DNA of 64,000 nucleotides. Source: Diorhabda sublineata. Its lineage: Eukaryota > Arthropoda > Insecta > Coleoptera > Chrysomelidae. The stretch covers positions 17,117,001 through 17,181,000 of the forward strand of contig NC_079477.1 of the NCBI RefSeq assembly GCF_026230105.1, in the 5' to 3' direction. Made by a program: the position numbers and the translations under genes. The notes beneath the pieces were generated by a model, which made no database searches, was not told where the DNA came from, and saw only the letters and a list, made by a program, of their open reading frames with translations. The first letter of the stretch is position 1. Every line of letters begins with the position of its first letter. Below are positions 45,231 to 57,955 of the stretch, in pieces.

Positions 45231-48200
45231 TAAAAATATCCTCCGGACAGGGTCTTCAGCCACCATTCCGAACACTTTTTAATGATGCATTTTTAGCTGG
45301 AATGGTCGGATGCTGGTCTATTATTTTTTTAAGTTGTCAAAAATTTCACAATATTTATCGTTATAGTTTTTTAATGTATTTCACATATGGATGTTTCAAT
45401 ATTTTAACGTTTGAATCTGTACAGAGTCGCTACTGTGGTGGCCAGTTTCATGTCGAATAAGCAAATTTTTCAATTTTTTAAAACAGGGATGTCATTATTA
45501 TTATTCAGATTAGAAATGTTATCCAAGCATTGCATGGTGCCTGGGCCATTGTTGTAATTTGAATCGAGCAGTTTCCGATGATCATGATCTAAATATATAT
45601 AACTCGTATAGAAAAAATATTAACAAATCTAAGAAATGCTGAAATTTGAAACAATTTAAGCAAAGATGACATTTTTTCTTTTACCATGAAGTATAAATAT
45701 GAAAAATATATTATGGTTATGTGAAATGAAATTTCTGATTCGTCCAAATAGTGCCATCCAATTAAATCTCCAGCGACAAAGGAAGGCCAAAAACTAAATA
45801 GTTTCCAACGCGAGGTCGAACTCGAACGTGAAGCAGAAGAGAGTGTTAACGCTGGCGCAAACGTAAGAGTTTATAAATCCGAGAGAAAAGGTAACGACAA
45901 AGAATAATGAGAACAATATTTTCAAGTTTCGAGTAGACTATTTTCAAGAAATAAGAGTATGTAAAGCGATTCTGAGACTGAAACTGAATTGATATCAGTT
46001 GGTATTGAACCTTGGACAATGAATAGAGAACATTGAAAATAGCAGTCATGTGGAAAATAAAATGTTTCTGCAAACTTTTTGGGGATCCCCACGTTTTGCT
46101 AGCTTATATCCAAAATAAAGCATTTTATATCTGCGACAATTTGATTTTTCACATTTTTCTAGATGTAAAAAATTAAAATTGGTCTACAACGTATTGCTTC
46201 CGCAAAAAGTTTTGTTTACTTACTCAACTAAAGAATATTCGCCTTGAGCAGAGAAAGTGTTAACAATCGATAAATAATGCACGAGATATGACTGTTACAA
46301 ATGATCGATGTGGAGACCAAGAAGAGAAATATATCCTAAACCATTATCGCAAAGTACTGCAAATAAAAAAGAAAAGCAATTCAGGGAAAACACGCATGTG
46401 AGAAAAACAAATACTTATTGACAATCTGCTATAATATATAATATATAATATATATTCATGTGAAAGATCTACGTTTATGTGAAATGTGGAGATATTTCGT
46501 TAAAGTCATCGATATTGGGTGAATGGAAATTTACTGTGAATGAAGGACAACTATAATCAACGTCAAAAAAAGTACCCACCAATATTATTTGAAGAAATTT
46601 TTAATTGAGGAATATTTTGGAATTCTTGTCACAATAATTAGTGTTTTTTTGTTTCATTAACCATACTAATAGCGCGAATAATGTCATCTAGATTAGATAA
46701 GATGGTGCTCCTTACAATTTGGCAAGATTAAATATCTCTTTTCGGTATTTTCATGCAAGTTAGTTAGGTTGAAGGATAGGTGACCGCCAAGATCCCCAGA
46801 TATCGATTCTTCGGGCTTTATTCCAAGGAAGTACTTGAAATATTTCGCAGATTCATTTCGCCTCACATCTTTAGAACTGTTCAAAACAAGTATCGGTCGC
46901 TTTCAGTATATAAATTTGTAAAGTTGAATTTTTAGTTCTTATTATCTTATTAAAATAAAGTGAATTTGTGTAATTATCGATATTTTCTTTGGTAGTTGAT
47001 ATTGGTGCAGTCCAAGTAGAATAAAAATATTCCCCAAAAAGAAGAATGGAATATACAGAAAAAAAGTTTATTCAAAAAAATATGTTTAAAATAAATTAAA
47101 CTTAAAAATCTTAAAATGAACATGACTGGACAAATTTAAAACCATTATCTACTTATGAGGAACTTTGGCGCAATTTGCCATTAAGTTTTTCCACATTTTC
47201 TCAAATTTTTCCAACTGTGATTTGCGATTTTCATAATCGACCGAATATATAAGCAACGGTTTGCCAGCGAATGTTTTACGTGACAGGCATTTAATCATTT
47301 TGACAAATTTTTTGTCGTAATACATCATTTGTTATACAATATTTTCAACTAACGGTAATTCGATGGCACTCTCGTGATTATGAAAAACTTGAATTATTAA
47401 AAGCTTTGAACAATCTTCCACAAATCTTGATAATTAGTAAAAGGGCCGCTGCTTTTCAGGGCAATTAATACCCTTTTTGCTCTACCTTTCTCCCCATAAA
47501 ACCATTATACCCGAACGACTTAAATTAATATAACTAAACTTCTTCAAATTAAAAGTTTTAAGTGGCGTTAATTCCTTTTTAGGTGTTAATTTTTTACAAT
47601 ATTGATTGTGAAAATACACAAACTTAATAGGGTGTAATTAAAAAATCTCAACTGAACCACTTTGTGAGATAATAACTACCATTTTCCGTATCATAGAACA
47701 TATGAATTCAGCAACCAGTGGGGTTCATTGAGGTATTTTGGAAATTGAAATGATTCATAATTTGAAAAGGTAGTAAGAAATTTGAAATAATTTTTATTAA
47801 GTACTGCTTTGTCGGAGTCTACTTATTGAATATGACTAGTACCCAATTGTTTCACTTTCAAAACATCTATTATTTTTGGAGGCAAAATGATACTAAATCT
47901 GTTTATTAGAACGAATGAGAACGTACAGAAAGACTTTTTGCGCTCAAAATCTCGCGAATAATTAGCGACTCACTGTACGTCGTGACGCTCTTTTTCTTAG
48001 CAGATAATTTCGCAAGCGTTCCAAAATGGAATCTCATCGCATTATACTCTCATAACCGAAAAAACAATTACCATAAACTTGATTGGGAGGCCTATCTCTC
48101 CATTTATAAACAGCCGTATAGTTATAATATTATCACCACAGACATAGTTAAACACTTCTTTTCTAAACTTAGGACGAAACTAATACTAATGCGATGTCCA

Positions 48201-48345
48201 GTATCCATGTGTCCAACATGATAACGTGACTTTAGTAGCAGGCTGATAAGCAAGAATGAGGAACTGCTGCTATCAAGAGATCAACGTATTTCTTGATCTC
48301 TTGATCTATTGATTTCAAAGTTGATTATATAATAATATACTATTT
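45231..48345. other. AT-rich DNA, no gene supported
   Basis: About 3.1 kb without recognisable genes. One GC-richer stretch at 45760-45905 keeps an open frame (SPATKEGQKLNSF, VELEREAEESVNAGAN) that looks protein-like but was not identified. An AT-repeat (ATAATAT units) is at about 46430-46456. Confidence 0.45.
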
Positions 48346-48400
48346 GAAGGAAACAGTGTAATTGTGAGTGTTGGTGTAGTGGTGGTGTAAACAATGTATG
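48346..48400 (+). mobile_element. Solo fragment of the Penelope-like pLTR
   Basis: AACAGTGTAATTGTGAGTG and TTGGTGTAGTGGTGGTGTAAAC match the outer end of the pLTRs at 12.2 and 34.7 kb. No other part of the element is present. Confidence 0.75.
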
Positions 48401-48429
48401 TAGTATGAATATCGTCAACGGTTTCAGAA

Positions 48430-48860
48430 ATTCAAACTTAATCAAAGATACTGGTCTTTATCTTTCCTTAAGAAGACGAATGCCGAAATGATGTGCTTGA
48501 AATAGTCTCCTTTAATTGACAAAGCTTTATAAAATTGCTTTTTAAGACCTAGTTTTATAAACAAAGGAGGAAAAATGTTTAGATCACCTTGTGAGCAGAT
48601 CTTAGCGGCCAGTACGATTGCACTCACTGTTTTTACGAGCTCTGGATACTTGGTATATTCGAGTAGCTAGCCAAGAACATACCATTTCAAACTCATTCCA
48701 GATGATCCATGGATATATGTTATATGGCAAAAAGTCGCAACTGAATGGCATATTAGGACTGAAGCATATATATTTCTGTATTTCTAGAGAGGATAATTCG
48801 TAGTGATTTGTAAATCCTCCAAACACTGCTTGCTGACTTTGTGAGCGGTCCATATTTATC
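48430..48860 (-). pseudogene. Relic of a repeated arthropod protein family of unknown function
   Basis: The minus strand reads DLNIFPPLFIKLGLKKQFYK followed by ALSIKGDYFKHI (about 48580-48490). It resembles the PPLHIKLGLMKxFVKAL...G..F.YI motif of an abundant multi-copy arthropod family seen as uncharacterised predicted proteins. Upstream (48860-48640) the frame CFSPNMPFSCDFLPY may hold its Cys-containing part. The function and the nature of the family are not known to me; the match is short. Confidence 0.4.
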
Positions 48861-49784
48861 AATCAATAACCTAATCAGCTAGATTTGGTTAGCTTGACAA
48901 GAGTACTGATGCTTTTCCGTTGGCTGGAAATAGTAATATTGCGACTTATATAGCAAAATGGATCAGGGCTGCTTATGCACTCACGCAATCTACTTGTTCG
49001 GCCGTAACGAATGTTTTTAGTTCATTGATAAATGAAAACTAATACTGCTAAATTTGTATAAATACATAAGCTTTGATTTCATGTCGAACATCGGCTTTAC
49101 TAAATATTGGAATCTGTATTACAATTTACCTAATACCTGATCTTATACGTCAACAGAAAGTAATTTGAAAATTGTTCCCTAGTATTATCAGTAAATAGTT
49201 ATATACTCGTATTGTAAAAAATTAACTCACAAAATTTTATAACTAAAATCTCGTGAATTTTTATGAATCCCACATTCTCTTGTCCCTCAAATCATGTGAT
49301 CCCTGTTTCAGACGTATTTCTCTATATTTTAAATTTCTGTCGCCTAGTAAAATAAAGATAAAAGAGTTCATACCAAATCACGCACATAAGGTTGTAAAAG
49401 GACAATAGAGTTTAAAACGACGTATCGTAATGGCACTCAAATCGAAAATAATGTTATGGTGTGTAGAGAAGCTCAGAGATATTCAATTATTAACAGCACA
49501 CAAACCCAAAAATGAACATCTATACCCCGTAGCATTGCAATTCAATTAAACGTTCCAACCAACGTTACCAATCGTACAGCGATCATCGTACATGTGATAT
49601 ATATTATTAACTTTTCACAAGTAAGATGGTTACAATTATAATGGAATGCAATAGGTGGAGAATTAAGGAGAAAGGAACGACAAGTAGCTGATTTCTATAT
49701 TACTACTATATAGTTTTACAATATAAAAAATATGGATGTAATCAAATACTTATTTGAATAATAATATAAATGTGAACATACAAG
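48861..49784. other. AT-rich DNA, no gene seen
   Basis: No supported feature. Confidence 0.5.
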
Positions 49785-50340
49785 GGTGTTTCAAATATAA
49801 ATCGGAATTTTGCTATATAAAATTGAGTTACAGAGCTAAAGTTTTTCTAAATAGTCTCCGTCGCATGCTACAAACTTTTTCCACCTCCCCGAAAGGTTTC
49901 AGATGACTTCTCCGTAAAAATCTCTCGGCTTGTCATATAACCATTCAGGCATGAAGGGTTCTATCTCCTCATTATTTTCCTATCGCAGTCCGCCAATATG
50001 GCCACAAATCGCGACTATAAGGAGGGTGTTGCGGAGACGCGTGTAAATTTCTCAACGTGTGAATTTTTGCTCCAAATTCAGAAGTTTTGGGACCCATCTG
50101 GCTGAAATTTTGTGGCAACCGACCCGTTCGTGAATCATTACTTCAATACACTGATGCCCAATTCATCAGCCATACCTCGTACAGTACTGCGTATGAGAAT
50201 AATGATGCACATCTCGATAGTCATTAATGCATCCTTCTCGCTCTATAAGACTATGTGTACAATAAAAAGCGAGGTTACGCACTACCGGTTGTTCTATACG
50301 GTTCAAAATAGATCAGTCTAATATCCAGTGCAGGAACTTT
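49785..50340 (-). mobile_element. mariner-C, internally deleted relic
   Basis: The low-coordinate end begins AAGGGTGTTTCAAATATAAA, a mariner-type terminus. On the minus strand an N-terminal HTH segment (VMIHERVGCHKISARWVPKL, about 50145-50085) is joined almost directly to a C-terminal one (PEWLYDKPRDFYGEVI, then GRWKKFVACDGDYLEKL, about 49965-49840). The catalytic core between them is missing. The matching end at high coordinate was not found. Confidence 0.65.
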
Positions 50341-52608
50341 TACTACACAAAATAATAATAAATATAGATGAAACTTTTTTTTAATTAAAAAAAAACTCGA
50401 AAATCGATTTCAACCCTACAGACTAATACTAGTCCGAGTTTCGTATTTTGTGTTCTTTGTACATTACTTTTTTTCATTAATTTTGTACAAAGCAAAGTTA
50501 AATGTCATTTTTGCTTCAATTAAATGATAATATGAAAAATAATAATAAGAAAAAATATATAGGGTATAAAATAATCCGAGCGGACTACATACTATTTTCA
50601 CTATTACTACTCGCCAATATAATGGAATGGATAACATCCCGAAGAATATATAGAAAAATAAATTAATACTAAATATTCAAATAGCTGCCTCTTTTTTGAT
50701 ATCGCTTGTTGCTAACCGTTTCCACAGAACGGATTCTGTTCACAAAAACATAGACAAACACCGAACTCTTTGATATTTCAGTCAGCCAATGGGACATTCC
50801 GTTGTTGACGAAAACAGTTGCTGGCGATGAGAAGTCTCCAAAATGTTTCTTATTTGCAAAGCTCGAGTTTTTTATTTGGTGAAATCGAGTTGTTGTGATT
50901 TTGTCCATTTGCTGGAAATCCGTCTTAATGCTTAATAAAGACAAAAATATTAGAAGGACAAGAAGCACCAGAATATTACTTTGAAATATTCATAGTACCT
51001 TGGATGTAAATCAAATACATAGGACAAATATTAGTTTCTGTTGAATAAAAATGAATGGAATCAATTTTTCTTTATTTAGGAAGAAGTTTCCAAGAACTTC
51101 AATACTGTATGTAAGACCTAAGAAAGAACAAATATTCACAATTAACAAGAATTTCTCTTGTGTTTTAGGTAGTAATCATATTACATTTTTAGAAACGTGC
51201 GGTAATGGGCAGCTTCAATTATTTATTACAATGCCAAATATTTTGATCAAGATCTTCTGGCAGTAAAAACAATTCGTCGATAAGTTTGAGATTTTATGTG
51301 ACAACGAAATGTGAAGGAGGCTTTATATAGTTAGTCCAAGCCAAAGTAGATGAGTTCCACTAATTGTGGTGAATTCTATAAGCAAAACAGATGGACGAAT
51401 TACTCGTAAAAAATAATCTCGTATTGATAGTCACTGTTAGATGCCGCAAAATAGTGTATAAATGGTTGAAGATGTTAATGACAAGAAATATACTCTGATG
51501 ATGGAACAAAGAACCATTATACAACCTAAGCTCATAAACTACAAGAAGAAAATTCCTTCTACCCTTATTGACATCCACTGATATGAGATATGTGGATCCA
51601 ATTGAGAATTGGCTTAGAAAAGCTCACGCATATATATGGTAATTGTAGCTGACATTGTATTGAATCTACATTGTTTCCATCTGTATTTTTATAAAAAGAG
51701 GCAGATTAAGTAGAAATATTCCCTCTTCCATAAGAAAACGGCACGGTGTTAGCAGCTGTACAGAAAGATCTTGTACATTCCTGTCAATATTAAGAGCACA
51801 CGTAGGATGGCTTTCGCATTACGAAAGAAGTTTGGCCAAAAATAAAATTTCAAAATCAGATTCCATCCTCTGACAAGGCACTAAGATTGAAACATCAATT
51901 CACCTAACGAGATGTGTGAGAAGTTCTACTAATTCTACATAAGCAATATAAAGATATTGGATATGTGAAAAATATGAAGCATTCAGTTTAATTAGCGAGT
52001 AAGAAGTTTCAGATTCATAGAAACCTCGAATTGAGGAGGGTACGATGTGGTAATAGAAAATATCTACTGTTCAATTTTTGATGGATAACTTTTCTGGTGA
52101 AATCTAAAAAAACTATCCTAATTAATATATTTGACGGATGAACTGAAATATTAGGATTGGTACAGGAAAAAAAAGTATTGAAGTTTGAAGGAAGTACAGA
52201 AATTATTGTCAACAATACTCTTAACTACAGACATTTATAAGAATAATATCCATGTTATCCATCCGTTACTATATCAGGAGTTTATTCTCCCTTCAGTCAG
52301 AAACCTAATTTAGCTATATGAAAAACAAAGTCGAATTTGTTAACACTTATAACTCGAGAACGGATTGATGTACTGTATTTACCTTCTTCCCGCTTAGCAG
52401 ATATATCCTCACTATTCGGATAATGGCATATTGTAGTTTTTAATAATGTAGAATAATTTGCAAACTTAATTGTAACAGTAAATTAATTGACTGTTAGGCG
52501 GTACGGAATTCCACTACTCAACTATTTCTAAGTAGGATAAGTACTTTGATCTTCTTTTTGGAATGAATTTGTTTCATATGACATCAAATTCTTGCCTGTG
52601 AGATCAAA
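50341..52608. other. AT-rich DNA, no gene supported
   Basis: Frames at 50669-50968, 51051-51266 and 51360-51578 have no recognisable motifs. Confidence 0.45.
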
Positions 52609-52616
52609 GTATTGAC
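52609..52616. other. Target duplication of hAT-type MITE (left)
   Basis: GTATTGAC, paired with GTACTGAC at 53371-53378 (7 of 8 identical). Confidence 0.8.
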
Positions 52617-53370
52617 CAGAGGCGTCTGTAGCTCACGTAGCGTCCGGGTGCAATCATCACCCTAGAACCCTCTAATACCTAAGCCTGTTGAGTATTAGGT
52701 AAAATATATTAAGCCATTAGAACTTACCTTTCAAAGTTTCATCAATTAACAATTTTTTCCTCCAAATATCATTTTATCCAAAAGAAAAGCCGACTTTCTC
52801 AAATTTACTCAAATACAATTCTGATTCCGTTGCGATGAAGCTTACATCTCAAAATCACGGTTTACGGTATCGCAGAAGAAGCGGCATGCGGTACATATAT
52901 ACAGTCCTTTGAGAAATGCTGCTCGCACGACAATTGAGTTAGGCAATATCAACTCAATTATTTCTGAAAAGTTGAGCTTGTAATGATATTAGACGTGTTT
53001 TCAAACAAATCAAAACAGGTTCCTGCACGCATAATTGTAATCTTTATGGCTATGTGGTTTAAGGTTTATTTAATTTAGAATAGAAGTTCCCATTGTAGAA
53101 GCCACTAGTGCGAGCCAAGCCGCTCCTCTCTTTGCTAAAATTATACACATTTATTTATGAAGAGCATGCAAAATTTAGGTATGCAAACTAAAGTACTTTT
53201 TAGGTGGGTTATGCTAGGTTATACCGATCCTGGATCCGCCCTCATAACACAAATTCATTTTCAATAAATTATCGAGCCAGGAGGCGCGCGGCAAATGACG
53301 ATCGGGCGCCCCTGAGATCGCGGCGCCCGAGTGCAACGCACCTCCTACACCATCGGTAAGGACGCCTCTG
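52617..53370. mobile_element. hAT-type non-autonomous element (754 bp)
   Basis: Terminal inverted repeats CAGAGGCGTC at both ends with an 8-bp target duplication, the combination typical of hAT elements (CAGxGGCG ends). Weaker inverted similarity continues about 30 bp further (GTAG...TGCA). The right third is strikingly GC-rich (GGCGCGCGGC, CGGGCGCCCC, GCGGCGCCCG). No transposase frame is present. Confidence 0.85.
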
Positions 53371-53378
53371 GTACTGAC

Positions 53379-53939
53379 AGATATTCCATGTTGTTCAATA
53401 GATTCTTCCTATTCTACGTATGCATTCTTAATTTAAATTAAATGTTAATTGGAATTATTTTATGTGCTCACGTTCTCTTTTCTTGTTTATTCAGTGTCAC
53501 AAGTTCAAAGTCTCGGGATCCAATTAAAACCCCTGGAAGGTATATACAAACAGACCACGAATGTTTATCCTTTGGAAACAAAGATTATAATTGATTTTGT
53601 TCCAAGCGTCATATGTAATTTCTCACTTTCAAATAAGAACTTTTTGCTGTGCAGCAAGTAGAAAAGAAAATATATTTTAGGATCTCAAGTTGCATGATAT
53701 TTGTCACGACTTTGATGTTTACGATTTGTTTTATTTGTTGAATGATTCAAATATTTGCTCATACTTCTTTACATAATTTTCCAGAATAATTATTTTTTCT
53801 AAAATGCAGTTTATATTTATTCAATTTTTGTCAGAATAACTAATAGTCGCTGCTCCTTTTCAAGATATATCCGCATAACGGAAAAATTATTGAATATTGA
53901 AACTCCACATAACCTTTTGAAACAGTCTTTTTTAAGACA
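53379..53939. other. AT-rich DNA, no gene supported
   Basis: The frame at 53449-53661 begins with a non-ATG codon and has no known domain. Confidence 0.45.
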
Positions 53940-54640
53940 AATAAAACATTATAAAAACCACTATTTGATATTCAATGACGCTTCCAAGCTTTAGATGGAG
54001 CAGGAGTAGCCCAAATATATCCTTAAAACTCAATTTCACCCGGTCATTTCTACATATGCAGCAGAATTATATACCATACGTACTACAAGCACTCATTCAT
54101 ATTAAAAAATCAAATAAGTCTCTATCGCTAATGTTAACAGATTCACTTAGCACCCTTCAAACTATCCAACAACTATATACCAAAAAGTCACTAGCCTCAC
54201 TGACTACAGATGCCAGTGTCAAATTGATATTTGTACCATTATATTCTGGTATAAAAGGAGATAAGGAAGCAGCTATCCCGATCAGCAACAAACAACCAGT
54301 ACTCTATACAAATAGACGAAGTTTCTTGTCAGTAAATGGATGTGAATGAATTGAATTTAAAGTGTTCAGTGCGTGGAAAAACATATGAAGTTTATAATAA
54401 AACAATCTGAACGAAAAAATCTTATAAAATGGACAAAATGCGAAGCCTCCGATGCAGATATTATTGCGAAACTTAGGAGTGTGAACAATATGGAGTCACA
54501 AGAAAGAAGTAAGATATTTCAGTGATTGTAGCGGAGACTCTAGGTGAAAACATGAATATAGAAAATATAATTGGATATCTAAGGGCACCGGCTTATATAA
54601 ATATTGTTGTGTATCAGTTCATTTGAAAATGTACTGTAAT
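53940..54640 (+). pseudogene. LINE RNase H domain relic
   Basis: The frame at 53975-54349 contains LQALIHIKKSNKSLSLMLTD, then SLSTLQTIQQLYTKKS, then VKLIFVPLYSGIKGDKEA. These are the DSLSTLQAI and F.VPSHSGI.GNE.AD blocks of Jockey/I-type RNase H, with the last Asp lost. The first-Asp segment (NDASK) and AAELYT lie in neighbouring frames. A poorly preserved tail runs to about 54640. Confidence 0.7.
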
Positions 54641-55927
54641 GTAATGTGTGCCTTCTGTCGCTAATAACCGTACTAGTTGAAACGACTAGAAAAAAATTGT
54701 TAGATATTTGAGACAGAAATTATATGTATACATTGAGTTTTAATGGAAAACACCCATCCAAAATATTTGCGATAGTGATAACTTACTAGGAAGTGGTTGA
54801 ATAATTTGATAAAAGATACACTGTACCATGATACTTATATACTTAAGGATATCACCTTCCCTTAAACAGTCGCCCCTTTAAAAATTTTAAATTGCAAGCA
54901 TATCCACTGATACCTCTGTTGAAACATCATGGATATATCTTTATAATTGCTTTTGATATATCAGAAAATTTATCGATGGTTATGTGGACATAAATTTATG
55001 AAAGGCGAAGGATAGAATTATCTCTGCCAACTTCCATTCGAAAAAATAATCTATTTTCAAATGCTGTTAAGACATTTCTAAACAAACTACGCTATTATGC
55101 AACTAGCTTCGATTCCAAATGACCCCAGGAAAAAAGCGAAAATGTAAATATTCATTCGTTTTTTTCAATCTTTTGAACAAAAAAGTGACAGACCTGTACA
55201 GCGAATTGTGGTGGTGGACCATCTTATTGAAACTCAGTTCTAAGACTAGGAAGTCTTAGTTGTTTCCATAAATGTGATTAACCGTCGTGTTCTAGGTTAC
55301 AACGAATGTGTGTACCTACGAGTAAAATACAAACAAAAAAACTTAATCTCTAATACCTTTGAGAACGAAATTCTACAAATATATATGAAAGTAATTCCAA
55401 TTTTTGCGATTTCGTATATTCATTGAACCATCTGATTAAATCGCACAGGCAGACTCTCCAGTGTCGTGTGTATAGGTATTTCCATTCTCCGTTGACGAAA
55501 TAAACGATTATTCCAATTTCCTTTTACTATTGTCAACATCTGAAAGTAGTTAGTTTGAGAAATAAGAAAGAGAGGACTCGATATTCTTTGAAATTTAAAT
55601 TCTTAAGGGAGTGGCTGTATGCCGTTACGTATTGGGATAAAAACAAAGTTGACATATCCCACGACTTCTTCAGAAAGTTATTACCTCCACAGTTATTTAG
55701 GGTTGGTAGTATTCATTGGGATAGCGAGAATGTACAAATGCTTTGAAATGCATTTTCATTGGCATTTTGTGGATATAAATTTTGCCTCACTGATATTATG
55801 AGAACCAATTATTCAAATTTAAATGTATTGTTACTTTGAAATTGTTCGCAAAGATATGAAAAATGGTTTTCCACAATCATTTCAAAATAACTCATGAACC
55901 CGTTGCGCCAACTCACGTGTAAACAGT

Positions 55928-55996
<69 letters not shown>

Positions 55997-56479
55997 CTGC
56001 ATCACACACGTAAGTCAGTTTCTTCACTCATACCATATTAACTAGCGTCATTTTCGATATGATAAATAATAATTGAAAGACACTCACGCAATCAGGCTCC
56101 TAACAACAGATATGGAAATTATACCTGGTGAAACTTCTGACTACATAAGTAATCAAAACTTCTACTCTTCAGTTCTGACTCAATAACAATTTTTATAAAA
56201 TAAACAGACAATTATTTTGCTGGCAATCAATAATAAAAAAGTTCAGAAGAAATGATTCAACCAAAAAATATTCTATTTACCTCAAAGTTATCCCACAACG
56301 GGATGTGTATATATAACCAGTCCTAGTATAGTCGAGATGGAAAAATGGAAGTGAATGGCCAAACTTCACTGGCTAGAGGACTGGTTTCACCAGCAGTATA
56401 GCTTATATTATCATATGTGAGCCCTACAATCCCTCATAATTCGATATCGAACGGGCTAAATAGCTTGAGATCAAACCAC
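54641..56479. other. AT-rich DNA with a TA microsatellite
   Basis: A 64-codon frame at 55555-55746 (REWLYAVTYWDKNKV, LLPPQLFRVGSIHWD) looks protein-like but is unidentified. The TA repeat is listed separately. Confidence 0.4.
55934..55994. repeat. (TA)n microsatellite, about 61 bp
   Basis: Uninterrupted TA dinucleotide run. The minus-strand Ile-Tyr repeat frame across it is an artefact of the repeat. Confidence 0.95.
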
Positions 56480-57130
56480 TCTTGTTATTGTCTTTTTTAA
56501 GAATAAATACCAATATTCCTGAATACATCCAAATTCATAATTTCACACTACATGTATTGATAAACCCACCAACAAAAACACTGCCAGAATCAATCTTAGA
56601 GACACACGACAGTAACTCCTATAGAATATTACTCGCAGACGATTCTGTGATATGTTACGCTTGTAAAGTATTGGGACAAGCAGTTCATTGTACAACTACA
56701 ATTCGATCCATAACGCCAAATATTGAATCCAATACCACTCACTCACTTATTGTATCTCAATAAAATCCTAAGTCATTCCAAAAAAAAGTTCTATGGGAGC
56801 AGTAACAGAGTCCAGAAAACTAAAAAAGAAAAAAGATGCGGTTCCTAATCCAGTAGTTATGGAATACGCAAGACAGGCTATTGCTGAACATGTCCCACCA
56901 AAATTCAACCACATTTTGAAGACAGATCTATCAAAACTAGGTACACGAAACTGGCGACGAAGCTCTTATCACACCTTCAAATATCTTTCTCAGACACGGA
57001 CAATCCAATTATTCATTTTTCGAGTTCAAATCTTCTAGTGAAATCAACAAAGAAACGACAAAAGGGGCAACCTTCTGGCGAACTACTAGATCCTCCAGGA
57101 TCCTAATGCGATATGCATTATTTAGAAGAC
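56480..57130 (+). pseudogene. LINE ORF1 (gag-like) relic
   Basis: The frame at 56482-56763 reads LRINTNIPEYIQIHNFTLHV and later DSVICYACKVLGQAVHC, an RNA-binding-like segment followed by a damaged CCHC knuckle (His lost, spacing one short), as in Jockey-type ORF1. A second frame (56793-57038; ESRKLKKKKDAVPNP, LKTDLSKLGTRNWRR) is basic and may be its continuation. Moderate call. Confidence 0.45.
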
Positions 57131-57897
57131 TTTTGAAAATAGATAGATGTTCTGAGACTTTTATAGTTTAAGCTAATTTATGTATAAAACTGCATTACTG
57201 AACCTTAATTACGCTAATGACCCACGCGGTTGATGCGTATTATCAAATAAAAAAAATACTTCATAAATAGCATGGCACTTCAAATATCGAATATTTCAAA
57301 AAAGGTTGATCCCGTCTCTAGAAAAAATAGAAAACTGAGAAATATTATACACATTTTAGTTTCAATTATTATTATTATCAATTAATAAACATTATGTGAA
57401 TTTAAAATGTTTTATCGGATAAGTGGGATCGATCAAACGGATAGATTTAAAAAAAAAGAACTGAATGCTTTCGTGTCCTGTTTCGTTCCACAAAAATTAA
57501 GTCTAATAAGTAAAGGATCTTGTTTTTCAAAATTAAATAAGTATGGGAACTGAGCTATTGGAAGCCTTAGTATGAAACAAACTACAATTTGATGATCATA
57601 TATTGCGGTTCTGGGACTCAAACTGTTGTTTATTTCATACTGAGGCCCCCAATAGTTGAGTACCCATAATTATTTATCTTGTCAATAAGTCAATAATAAT
57701 TACATTCATGAAACTTTGCTACTTGTTAAATTAAACTCTAGGAAACTCTAGTGTAGCTGTTACGTGTTATACAGAAAAGTTTCATTGAAGAAACTTAGCA
57801 AGTAAAAATAAGTTTACAGCCATTGAACGAGAAACTGGGAATGTGAGACGTGAAAAAATAAATTCGGCTAGCCCAAAGAACCATTAATAAAGAAAAT
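57131..57897. other. AT-rich DNA, no gene seen
   Basis: No supported feature before the ATT repeat. Confidence 0.5.
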
Positions 57898-57955
57898 ATT
57901 ATTATTATTATTATCAATATTAATATTAATAATATTAATAATATTAATGTTTGGG
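57898..57955. repeat. Imperfect ATT/AAT microsatellite
   Basis: ATTATTATTATT followed by interrupted AATATT units, immediately upstream of and partly replacing the start of the transposase relic. Confidence 0.85.

Noticed and set aside
55809..56027. Ile-Tyr repeat protein
   Set aside because: Produced entirely by the (TA)n microsatellite.
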